A stretch of DNA of 43,845 bases from Clostridia bacterium (GTDB lineage Bacteria; Bacillota; Clostridia; Christensenellales; UBA3700), in NCBI GenBank assembly GCA_029061605.1, contig JAIDRT010000038.1, positions 1 to 43,845 of the forward strand, given 5' to 3'. Shown here piece after piece: positions 22,001-29,115 of the stretch; the stretch's first letter is position 1; every line of letters begins with the position of its first letter. Below the pieces are notes generated by a model. It was given only the letters and a program-made list of their open reading frames with translations, ran no database searches and was not told where the DNA came from. Position numbers and translations under genes: made by a program.

Positions 22001-24466
22001 GACTTCATACCAAGCATTGAGTTTGAAACTCCTATATGCGTCTTGGAGATTACCAAAATCAGTAATAATTTGCATTATCAACAATTTTTCTTCCGAACGA
22101 TTACCTGCAAGATCTTCGGCATATATTCTATACGTACCAAAATTTGCCTCTATAGCAGGATAATCAATGCTATAGACGTTCTCTTTAAAAATAAGCGAGT
22201 CGTTAAGGTAAACACAAAGAAAAGCAAAGTTTGGATCTTCTGATGCAAATCTTACTGCTGCATTGGTGTAATATCCAAGACTTGTCTCATCTTGAGCAAT
22301 CGCAGTTCCATCTAACTCTTCTATACTCAATGTCGGCGCGACATTGTCTACTATAAATCTAAGCGCTGCGCTTTTATTTCCGGCTTTATCCAAAGCGAAA
22401 ATTTCGTGCGATCCGTCAGAAAGCGTTGACATTGCTGGCAACGACGAATACTCAATGCCGTCTAGTTCCACTCGACCAGCGCTGTTTTTGTCCTCAATTA
22501 AAAATACGATTGTATCGCGAGCATTTACATATAAATCATAAATAACGTCGTTTCCGTTCTTTTTCAAACTTAATTTAGGTGCTGTCGTATCTAATACTAC
22601 CGACGCTGTCACAGTGTTCCCCGCCGCGTCAATAGTCTTAAAATAATACGTGCCGTCAGAATGCTCTGCCCCAAACGTCAAATCATTACCGCTCTGACAG
22701 ATCCATTCTCCGTTGTCAACTTTGACGTAAGTAGTCAAACCACTTTCATCCGTTACCTTATAACGGATTTTATTTGCGTATCCTGACGGTTCAATTTCCA
22801 ACGTCGGCGCCGTCAACTTAATTCTGAACGTCTTGCTCGTTAAGTTTCCTGCAATATCCTCGCCTTCGATCTTAAAATATCCTTCTTTTTGAAACATATC
22901 TCTCGCCGAACTACCTAAATATTTTGTAGCGCGTGATTTGATAAACGGATTTATATCTGACTGAATAAAAAATACGTAAATTTCGTCGTTGCTAGTCGTA
23001 TACTCCCAATAATCTGCTCCATTCATAACGTAATCAATTTGTCCAGGAGCAATTATCCTATTATCATTCGCTATCGTTTCCCAATTAGTCTTTGACTTCA
23101 ATCGGTTGTTCTCCGCGTCGATTATAGCGTTAAGCGCCAATTGACGGCTTCCATATAAGACGCCAGGATTTCTGTTGTCGAAAAATATCGATCCGCTAAT
23201 ATAATCACCATTGATGACCTGCCAATTACCGCCGACTTGCTCATAGAGTCTAGTCGACCTCATTCCAACACTGTCTTTAACGTCAAAATATACGCCCTGG
23301 TTTACCCACGCTCCATCAGCAAACGCCGTTCCGTCCGCTTTACGCATACCTACTTCCGGCGCCACATTATCGTATGTAAATGAAAAAATGTCCGATTGAT
23401 TGCCCGCAGTGTCAGTTGCATAAAACTGCCATAAACCGTTTACTGCACTGATTTTAAAACTTTTCGACGTTACAGAACTCCATCCTGTCAAATCAGGTTG
23501 TTTATAATACAATTTTAAAAAGTGCGTGTCACTTGCCGATACCGTTGCCAACTTATTTGTATAAGACGACAATGCTACACCATCAGAGCAAGATATTGTC
23601 GGCTTTGTTTTGTCTATTGTAAATGAATATGAACTAGTATTACCAACTGCATCGGACAATACTACTCTATGTCTTCCCTCTGCACTTATGCTGCTATTTG
23701 AAGAATACGAATTGCCGTTTAAAGTCGCGCTGCAATTTTCTTCGCTCCATATAAATCTTACGTCAGAGTTTGTTATACCGCCATCGTTCACTCCTATAAG
23801 AGTACCCGTCGGGGCAGTTCTGTCTGCAGCAATTATTTCGCTTTGTCCGGCAACGAGATATGAGTTATTGTGAGCGGACCAAGTACACCACTGATATACA
23901 ATTTGATACCATATATAGTCATATCCGGTATTAAATTCTAATGTGACCGACGACACGCCATCTCTCGTAATAGTCTTATCCGATTTAATAACTGTGCCCT
24001 TCAACTCCGTCGAAGATTTATCTGCATATGACAATAAACCTTGATAATCGCTTTCTTTGTTACTGCCAAAGACTAAGATCAACGCTTTTTCATCCTTAGA
24101 ATCTGCGGATACTTTATAGTCAGAACTGTAATAATAATCTCCATTGTTGGCGCTTGAGATAGCCTTCGTGTCACTGCACGTAATCGTCAAAGTATAATCT
24201 ATAAACACTCCTGAATTTTTTTGAACTAAACTTCCGCTGAAATAGTTTCCTACGTTATTGTAACCGTTTGCATTATAACGATCATTGAATTTAAAATATG
24301 AAGACGAGTTTATTCCTGTCAGCGTAGTTGTAATATTCATTGATTTTGTTTGTTCAGCAAAGGCAATCTGCAGTTGCCCGAACTGCTGAGAAATAACTCC
24401 CACCAGACAAAGCACCACACACAGTAACGCCATACCAATAACTACTTTAATTTTTCTATTTGTCAT
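19100..24466 (-). CDS. Giant Ig-like repeat surface protein (1788 aa)
   Basis: An N-terminal signal peptide (KVVIGMALLCVVLCLVGVIS) is followed by at least ten beta-sandwich modules marked by the recurrent hinge IDxTxPxxS, DNVAPxL or LDTTAPKLSL and by SDGSHEIFALDKAGNKS or similar (AGN motif), as in Ig-like and cadherin-like bacterial adhesin repeats. A C-terminal membrane helix (LSIALIVVGCIAVIGVVVLIIA) and basic tail anchor it; there is no LPxTG motif. The gene overlaps the coupling-protein gene by 11 bases and sits inside the transfer operon, suggesting a cell-contact adhesin for mating (inference). It appears intact over 5.3 kb. Confidence 0.82.
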   Translation of the reverse strand: MTNRKIKVVIGMALLCVVLCLVGVISQQFGQLQIAFAEQTKSMNITTTLTGINSSSYFKFNDRYNANGYNNVGNYFSGSLVQKNSGVFIDYTLTITCSDTKAISSANNGDYYYSSDYKVSADSKDEKALILVFGSNKESDYQGLLSYADKSSTELKGTVIKSDKTITRDGVSSVTLEFNTGYDYIWYQIVYQWCTWSAHNNSYLVAGQSEIIAADRTAPTGTLIGVNDGGITNSDVRFIWSEENCSATLNGNSYSSNSSISAEGRHRVVLSDAVGNTSSYSFTIDKTKPTISCSDGVALSSYTNKLATVSASDTHFLKLYYKQPDLTGWSSVTSKSFKISAVNGLWQFYATDTAGNQSDIFSFTYDNVAPEVGMRKADGTAFADGAWVNQGVYFDVKDSVGMRSTRLYEQVGGNWQVINGDYISGSIFFDNRNPGVLYGSRQLALNAIIDAENNRLKSKTNWETIANDNRIIAPGQIDYVMNGADYWEYTTSNDEIYVFFIQSDINPFIKSRATKYLGSSARDMFQKEGYFKIEGEDIAGNLTSKTFRIKLTAPTLEIEPSGYANKIRYKVTDESGLTTYVKVDNGEWICQSGNDLTFGAEHSDGTYYFKTIDAAGNTVTASVVLDTTAPKLSLKKNGNDVIYDLYVNARDTIVFLIEDKNSAGRVELDGIEYSSLPAMSTLSDGSHEIFALDKAGNKSAALRFIVDNVAPTLSIEELDGTAIAQDETSLGYYTNAAVRFASEDPNFAFLCVYLNDSLIFKENVYSIDYPAIEANFGTYRIYAEDLAGNRSEEKLLIMQIITDFGNLQDAYRSFKLNAWYEVTLPAYIFGTSPTETDISGRYSFEKYDDAYEWSLAMEERYRVQKVTNGWIYVSATNEGVSQVYTSRDDLNKVLTKYASRYVSARKVASSSGNDNYYTIKDEDGRSDEYAFVRQSLTLPGYLSEYKDYELLQIRSVFTYKRAAVALAPTFTTLTYLADDYSLQENKSIKIALGSTIKAALESANMYKQGYYLVNEQDLCGNSQKYVVYIDIEAPKIRAEIEQGDNTKKEVVFDKDFAEENANVFYYLSFRFDSIFDNVDKFTTVKIEGRGLTSAIFVQGDELPVLDASLGGGQYTITVYDRSCNVFQFKVNIANKEPTMEYNSLRPTNRQLTLYFATNDNLNQIVRLEIYKINGAGERILIEQDDLGKQIDFTSLEYNFTTGGKFFAVITDRYGRVIETEPIFYERGLPNGNLTTTAGSITNKDVYFTYAVGNGVVVYTYDETGKEVIYTDYIIEYDNLNKEYSLGFLAGEGVERQFMIHLYNESDDNLYMEYKFGIDTVIAVVNVVDSNNVVLEKGGYTNQSFSLNWTEANVRVKYTVGSSAISATYARGDVLSGNGMYTFTVTDRVGNTETFTIYLDNVVDYTLDGGKIVNVGGRYLTNSPVALTINEMISEWKVADGKEVINGVPITEEGIYSVTVSDRYGNTITIVIELDITPPEMALNGVIESGATKDEVIVTFEDGAKGYLMKGNTVIREIKSGEIFTDHGNYAVRAEDLAGNIVNMKFTIDRKVDFASNIINRQITTESVVFALSEEGSIEIIKDGQAADIAKNYSESGRYVLTATDAVGNALVFTFTILPKNAQSLNIELDAKQIVSLSKFNGEDVKLDYSDDTKKNIVLDKTGRYTLTISDIEQNQSYTVYLNIDNVAPNVELIWSKNTVSFSRLNKDGVTAKFTKDGEEIAWSQSSVAKDPGHYVLELSDEFGNVNVIEWDIKYKLNGLSIALIVVGCIAVIGVVVLIIAKRLKVKVS

Positions 24467-26594
24467 TTGTCTTCACCTCACTATTTTTAAGTCTTATTTC
24501 TAAATCAGTTATTTTAAAAATCAATTCCATACTCCCTGCCTTACTTTTTAATTCAGCTAATTTTGCCAATTGAGTGTCCAAATCCAATGTCTCAAAGTCC
24601 GCCATCTCTTCTGGCAAGAATTGCTTTAACACATTGACCTGCTCAAGCAAAATGTCGGAATTGTTTGCTGACGACGTCGCGCTAGGTTTCTTGGCTTGTT
24701 GCTGTTCTTGCATTGCCCTCAACTCATCTTCCATTTTCTTCATCTCTTCACGAATAGCATTGTCTCTTGCTATTTTGCTTGTGATGTCAAAGACGTGATC
24801 CATCTCATCATAATAGTGCGCTTGCTTTAAACTCTGCGGTGGCGCTTTCATTGTATAAATTTTTGAACACTGATACGACGGTGTATATTTACTCTTGAAC
24901 GCAAAATGTCCAAACGGCAAAACGACTGCGTTACCAAAACTATCTCCTGAATTAAGATTTTTTAATTCCGTTGGATAAATAAGCGGTATTTCTTTTACGC
25001 CTGTGCCTGTCGACGCCGAATTTTGCTGATACGACGTTGTAATATTAGAATTCGCGACAATCTTTTTACCGCAAATTGAACTAAACTCATTGATAGTATT
25101 GGCATCGTCAGAGCCAAGAAAGATTTTAGTACCACACTGCGACTTGACTATATCTGCTACTTCTTTGCCGTATTTATTTGCCAACTGCGCATAATTCTGT
25201 ACTACCATCTCAAAGAACATCCTTCTACTACGGCCGACAGTAATCATTCCAGCAAGGTCATTAAATGCCGGCAAGTTGCCAAACTCGTCCAACAAGAAAT
25301 ATACTGTCCTCTTCAACTCCAATTCTTCAGTCTCACCACTCGCCTTATTACGCTTGGTCTTATCTACAAGAGTCTTGTACATTTGAGTGATCAAAAGCGT
25401 TACAAGTCTATGTCGAGTTTTTTTCTCATCTGGTATTTTTAAGAATAGCGCTGTTGGTTGCTCGTCCATTGAATATAAATCTATATCTGAGCCTGATGTC
25501 ATCGACAAAATGCCAGAGTCACTCAACCATTCGACGTGCTTATATACTTCAGATAGATAACTCGTCAAAGTCTTTTCTTGTGTCTCCAATACTTGTTTCG
25601 CCAATCCCTTAACCTTTGAGTTTAGATCTCTACTCTCATATAAGTAATCTTTCAATATCGTGTCATCCGCAGAAAGATAATCAAATACTATGTGATACAA
25701 CGTCGCAAAGCCAAATTGCTTGCTCTCAAACAATCCATCCTCATAGTCTTCACACAATGCAAGGACAATAGCGTTGACTAAAGACCTAGCGCCTAACTGC
25801 CATCCCATATCTGAAGATTTCTCAAGCGGACAGATTGCATCCGTCAAGTCTTTTGCCAACTCGTATATTTCATCACGCAAAATTTGAATTTTGACCTTCG
25901 TTTCTTCTGAATCTACGTCAACGTTTAATTTATTGATTTTATCTATTCTCTCCCTAAGCACGTCAAACGGATTCCACTTGCTTGAATAATATGGTTGATC
26001 CAAGTCTAACTCCAAAACCTTATAGCCTTTTTGTAGAAATGCTGCAGCGTGTGTATCAAACAACTCTCCTTTTGGATCAGTAATGACGACTGACGGTTTT
26101 GTCTTTGTCTGCATCAATACTTGAATCGTAGGATTTATAAAGCCTTGCGTCTTACCTGCACCGGTTGTTCCTATTACTAGAACGTGATTAGGCTTGCTCG
26201 ACATAACAACCTTTATATTATTTTTAGCCTTTCTAGCTTGTAGCACAATCCCATCCTTGATATTTGGAAGATCGGAAAAATCTGCGACAACAAAATCCTT
26301 ACTTTTCTTTATATCACTAATGCTCATAAGTTCACTGGTTTCGCCTTCGTTATCTTTCACAACATCTTTATCGGCTCTTATGCGGTGCTCCGCCAAAAAC
26401 CAAGTTCCAATAGCAACAAATACTACAAACAACAAAAGCCAATAACTTCCTTTGCCGAGCGTCGAAAAATACGCTTGCATAGAAATCTTTCCTTTAAACC
26501 TTATTAAGGTCATTATGACCCCGATAATAACGGCTACCATTGTTCCAAGGACTGCCGCAAAAGTCAATTTAAATTTCCAATTTACATTCTTCAT
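24456..26594 (-). CDS. VirD4/TraG-family coupling protein
   Basis: This 712-residue protein has two N-terminal membrane helices (LTFAAVLGTMVAVIIGVIMTL; SYWLLLFVVFVAIGTWFLA), Walker A GTTGAGKT at 142-149 followed by SVVITDPKGELF, and Walker B in VYFLLDEFGNLP with TVGRSRRMFFEMVVQNYAQL, the TraG/VirD4 signature. It would bring the relaxase-DNA complex to the secretion channel. The C-terminal end is charged and Gln-rich. AGGAG precedes the ATG. The relaxase lies two genes upstream. Confidence 0.95.
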   Translation of the reverse strand: MKNVNWKFKLTFAAVLGTMVAVIIGVIMTLIRFKGKISMQAYFSTLGKGSYWLLLFVVFVAIGTWFLAEHRIRADKDVVKDNEGETSELMSISDIKKSKDFVVADFSDLPNIKDGIVLQARKAKNNIKVVMSSKPNHVLVIGTTGAGKTQGFINPTIQVLMQTKTKPSVVITDPKGELFDTHAAAFLQKGYKVLELDLDQPYYSSKWNPFDVLRERIDKINKLNVDVDSEETKVKIQILRDEIYELAKDLTDAICPLEKSSDMGWQLGARSLVNAIVLALCEDYEDGLFESKQFGFATLYHIVFDYLSADDTILKDYLYESRDLNSKVKGLAKQVLETQEKTLTSYLSEVYKHVEWLSDSGILSMTSGSDIDLYSMDEQPTALFLKIPDEKKTRHRLVTLLITQMYKTLVDKTKRNKASGETEELELKRTVYFLLDEFGNLPAFNDLAGMITVGRSRRMFFEMVVQNYAQLANKYGKEVADIVKSQCGTKIFLGSDDANTINEFSSICGKKIVANSNITTSYQQNSASTGTGVKEIPLIYPTELKNLNSGDSFGNAVVLPFGHFAFKSKYTPSYQCSKIYTMKAPPQSLKQAHYYDEMDHVFDITSKIARDNAIREEMKKMEDELRAMQEQQQAKKPSATSSANNSDILLEQVNVLKQFLPEEMADFETLDLDTQLAKLAELKSKAGSMELIFKITDLEIRLKNSEVKTNDK

Positions 26595-26620
26595 AATTTA
26601 TTCTCCTAATTATTCATCAT

Positions 26621-26797
26621 TTATTTGGATACTTTAAAATATCGCCATAGCATCTCAATCTTGTTCTCTAGTTCAGCAAGATATTTAAATACGTCTTGCG
26701 AAGCTCTACTTGGTGCTAGTGTGATGTCACCATTCTCATACTCTACATACCAATCTCCATCACAGTCTTGCTTTGTTATTCTCTTATACTCACCCAT
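26621..26797 (-). CDS. 58-residue small protein between relaxase and coupling protein
   Basis: ATG at 26797, 15 bases after the relaxase stop, with AGGGAG about 11 bases upstream inside the relaxase's last codons. The product begins MGEYKRITKQDCDGDWYVEY and ends in a helix (VFKYLAELENKIEMLWRYF). It resembles the short ITKQDxDGxW proteins common in Clostridia phages and mobile elements. Tight spacing on both sides supports a real operon gene. Function unknown. Confidence 0.65.
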   Translation of the reverse strand: MGEYKRITKQDCDGDWYVEYENGDITLAPSRASQDVFKYLAELENKIEMLWRYFKVSK

Positions 26798-26812
26798 TGC
26801 TTTATATACTCC

Positions 26813-28093
26813 CTATTTGTATTTTCTTTGTGATTGCGCTATCTCAAATTCTGCTTGATGCAACAACGGTGTAAAATCAGTACGGATATTACACAGCGTT
26901 TGCTCAAGTCCATAAATGAATTTTTTGACATCTCGCTTTATCATCATTGCATCTCTTCTAGCGGCAATTCTCATAGCATTCTTGCCAGCGTTTCGGCAAT
27001 TCTTCGCATTTGCCACTTTCTTCTCTTTAATCCATTTTGCAGCGTTTATTACAATCTGTCCAAGCCTTGCCCTAAACTCTGGACGCAGTTTATCTACGCA
27101 AGCAAATTTATTACTCAATGCAAACTTCTTCATTTGCTCTTCAGTCAACTTGCCTTCGATTTCCTCTGGCTTAAATCTTCCACCTTGAGTCCAAAGTATC
27201 TTGTTTGCTTTCGCCAATTCTTGCGCTCGATTCTCTCTCTTTATTATCTCTCCATACGTTTCACGTACAAATTGTTTCAATTTATCGTCTCTAGCAACTA
27301 TATAATCTACTGCCTTGTCTACCTGCTCTCTCAAGGCTGACATATTATCGCTATTATATCCAAGCCTTCCGCTACGTGGCAAAATGCTTGCAACTTCTGC
27401 CAATTTAGCGCCAATTTCACTTTGCTTATTCTTATGCTGTGGCATAAGTTCCTTGAGCCTTGCCAATGCATTGTCTCGAGCAATGTGAAAATCATTCTTG
27501 TTGTCCTCGAGCGCCAAACTTGACGCTATCAAGTAATTATCTATGCACCTTTGATTAAAACACCCCTTTTGCGTGAATTTTTTCTCACCGTTCTTCTTAT
27601 CAAGACGCTTTGGATCCTTTTCCCAAAACTCAAAGTGTATATGGTGATGATGGGAACGGTCAACGTGCAAACTCGCCATTATTTCTATGTTGTCTTTGTC
27701 AAGATGCGAATTTTCGAACAAAGCGCCCATCGTTTGTTTTAAAAATTTACGTGCTTGTTCCGGCGTAGTAAATGCAGCGCTTGTCTCTTTGTCAAAAGAT
27801 ATAAAACCGTGCCAAATTATCGACTTCGACTTCTTGAGACGTTCTTTGATATCCTTAACGTTCTCTGGCGTCAACGGTCTATCAAGATTAAACGCCCCAG
27901 TATCCTTCTCCATATAGTCCAAATAATCCTTGTGTTTTGCCGTCTTTTGACCATTGAGAGAATAGGTAACGTAGTTATAGTCAGCCGATAGGTCATAAAA
28001 AGCCCTTTCGTTCTTCCACTCTACCGCCTGGAACTCCGTCGCATTTTTCTTCGGTTGTGCTGGTGTGTATGATATATTAAAAACTACGCTCAT
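26813..28093 (-). CDS. MobP2/MobL-like relaxase
   Basis: This 426-residue protein contains the histidine triad typical of rolling-circle-type relaxases (HVDRSHHHHIHFEFWE, about residues 163-178) and an upstream segment SIIWHGFISFDKE that fits the MobP2/MobL fold. It lacks a helicase domain. The likely catalytic residue, expected to be a Tyr near the N-terminus, cannot be fixed by eye. The second half is helical and basic. It overlaps the RHH gene by four bases (ATGA) and lies next to the hairpin-rich region that probably is its oriT. Confidence 0.85.
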   Translation of the reverse strand: MSVVFNISYTPAQPKKNATEFQAVEWKNERAFYDLSADYNYVTYSLNGQKTAKHKDYLDYMEKDTGAFNLDRPLTPENVKDIKERLKKSKSIIWHGFISFDKETSAAFTTPEQARKFLKQTMGALFENSHLDKDNIEIMASLHVDRSHHHHIHFEFWEKDPKRLDKKNGEKKFTQKGCFNQRCIDNYLIASSLALEDNKNDFHIARDNALARLKELMPQHKNKQSEIGAKLAEVASILPRSGRLGYNSDNMSALREQVDKAVDYIVARDDKLKQFVRETYGEIIKRENRAQELAKANKILWTQGGRFKPEEIEGKLTEEQMKKFALSNKFACVDKLRPEFRARLGQIVINAAKWIKEKKVANAKNCRNAGKNAMRIAARRDAMMIKRDVKKFIYGLEQTLCNIRTDFTPLLHQAEFEIAQSQRKYK

Positions 28094-28539
28094 TTCTTAC
28101 TACTCCTATTTTTCCTTGTGTTCTCTATCATCGTGTTTTCAATCTCTTGCAAGTTCTTTGGTAACGAGGCGAATATTCCGCTCTCAAGCATATCCACGGT
28201 CAAGACCTTGCCCTCTAGTTTGTGTCCCTCTACGTTGAATAAAATCGAGAGCAAATATTTTATGATTCCAACTTGGACACTCACCTCGTCAACAGTTAAA
28301 GACAAATCTTTTATTTCCCTAGTTACCTCGGTTTCGACTTCTTCTTGGCTTAACCGCTTGTAGTATTCCTTCGGGTCGAACGTCAATTCGTAAAGCCTTG
28401 GAAGTCCAATTTTTAATGCTTGATTTATCACTTCGTTAAAATTTCCATCGAAAGGCTCTACCCTAAGCAGTTTGTCTATATACTGCCAAAGACTTTCTTC
28501 GTAAATTCTAATTCGCTTTTGGACAGTCCTATTTTCCAT
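28090..28539 (-). CDS. Ribbon-helix-helix relaxosome accessory protein (MobC-like role)
   Basis: This 149-residue protein has an N-terminal RHH-type segment (VQKRIRIYEESLWQYIDKLLR), then FNEVINQALKIGLPRLYEL and a helical C-terminus with a Lys/Arg tail. The ATG at 28539 has GGGAG eight bases upstream and is preferred over a GTG at 28548. The position, overlapping the relaxase gene and next to the hairpin-rich non-coding block, is that of a nicking accessory protein that binds oriT. Confidence 0.75.
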   Translation of the reverse strand: MENRTVQKRIRIYEESLWQYIDKLLRVEPFDGNFNEVINQALKIGLPRLYELTFDPKEYYKRLSQEEVETEVTREIKDLSLTVDEVSVQVGIIKYLLSILFNVEGHKLEGKVLTVDMLESGIFASLPKNLQEIENTMIENTRKNRSSKK

Positions 28540-28555
28540 TGTGTTCACTCCCTAA

Positions 28556-28770
28556 AAAACTTGGTTTCCAAGTTGTTTTTTTACTGTCACTCGTAGTGAC
28601 AGTTTCTTCAAGGGCTGTGACACCTTTTTATTACTGTGTAATAATGTGGCGAAAATTCGCAAAAGTGTCACACCCGCTTATCCTGCTTCCTGTGTTTACA
28701 GCCTTTTTTTACACCTCGCTTGAGGTGTTCCTGTGTTTGCATTCATTCAGTTGCGCCGTTTGGCGCATTA
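28556..28770. other. Probable oriT: dense inverted-repeat region
   Basis: The gap 28549-28777 has no gene but at least six inverted repeats: AACTTGG/CCAAGTT (28558-28574), ACTGTCACT/AGTGACAGT (28583-28603), TGTGACAC/GTGTCACA (28616-28672), nested TTATTAC/GTAATAA (28628-28644) and GCGAA/TTCGC (28649-28660), ACACCTC/GAGGTGT (28711-28728), TGCGCC/GGCGCA (28752-28767). It lies upstream of the relaxosome gene and relaxase, the normal location of an origin of transfer. The nick site cannot be placed. Confidence 0.65.
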
Positions 28771-28777
28771 TCCGTTT

Positions 28778-29005
28778 TTAGGTATTCTTTGGCGTATAGT
28801 ATTTGCAATATGATGCGGCTAATGTATCCCAACTTGCCATAGGCCCAACAACCATTCCATTCTCGTAGCAACAGCATTTTCCATCAAAACCGGTTTCCTC
28901 GCCCTTTTGGACGGCCCGCCGTTCTGACAAAACGCCCTTCACCGCAAATGATTTCCAAGGATACCAATATAGGCAATTTCCGCATTTCTTTTCATCATTT
29001 GGCAT
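28778..29005 (-). CDS. 75-residue cysteine-rich protein
   Basis: Seven cysteines occur as CGNC near the N-terminus, KCCCYENG in the middle and YCKYY near the C-terminus. The pattern CGNCLYWYP...GKC...YCKYY resembles small zinc-binding proteins of mobile elements. AAGGAGG lies six bases before the ATG at 29005. It lies between the probable oriT and the polyvalent gene. Confidence 0.7.
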   Translation of the reverse strand: MPNDEKKCGNCLYWYPWKSFAVKGVLSERRAVQKGEETGFDGKCCCYENGMVVGPMASWDTLAASYCKYYTPKNT

Positions 29006-29039
29006 TCATATCCTCCTTCTACCTGTGTCCACCCGACCG

Positions 29040-29090
29040 CGCCGTCACCCGGCAATAACCGAATGACGGCGGTTGGCCCGCATAGCGGGC
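29040..29090. repeat. Paired GC-rich hairpins downstream of the polyvalent gene
   Basis: CGCCGTCA (29040-29047) pairs with TGACGGCG (29064-29071), and GCCCGC (29076-29081) pairs with GCGGGC (29085-29090). There is no T run, so this is not a typical terminator. These GC-rich stems stand out in AT-rich DNA. Confidence 0.6.
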
Positions 29091-29115
29091 AAGTGAGCAC
29101 AAGAAAAACTTTGGG

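Noticed and set aside
28539..28781. 80-codon plus-strand frame in the gap upstream of the RHH gene
   Set aside because: It runs through the inverted repeats, has no ribosome site and shows no protein-like pattern; the region is better explained as oriT.
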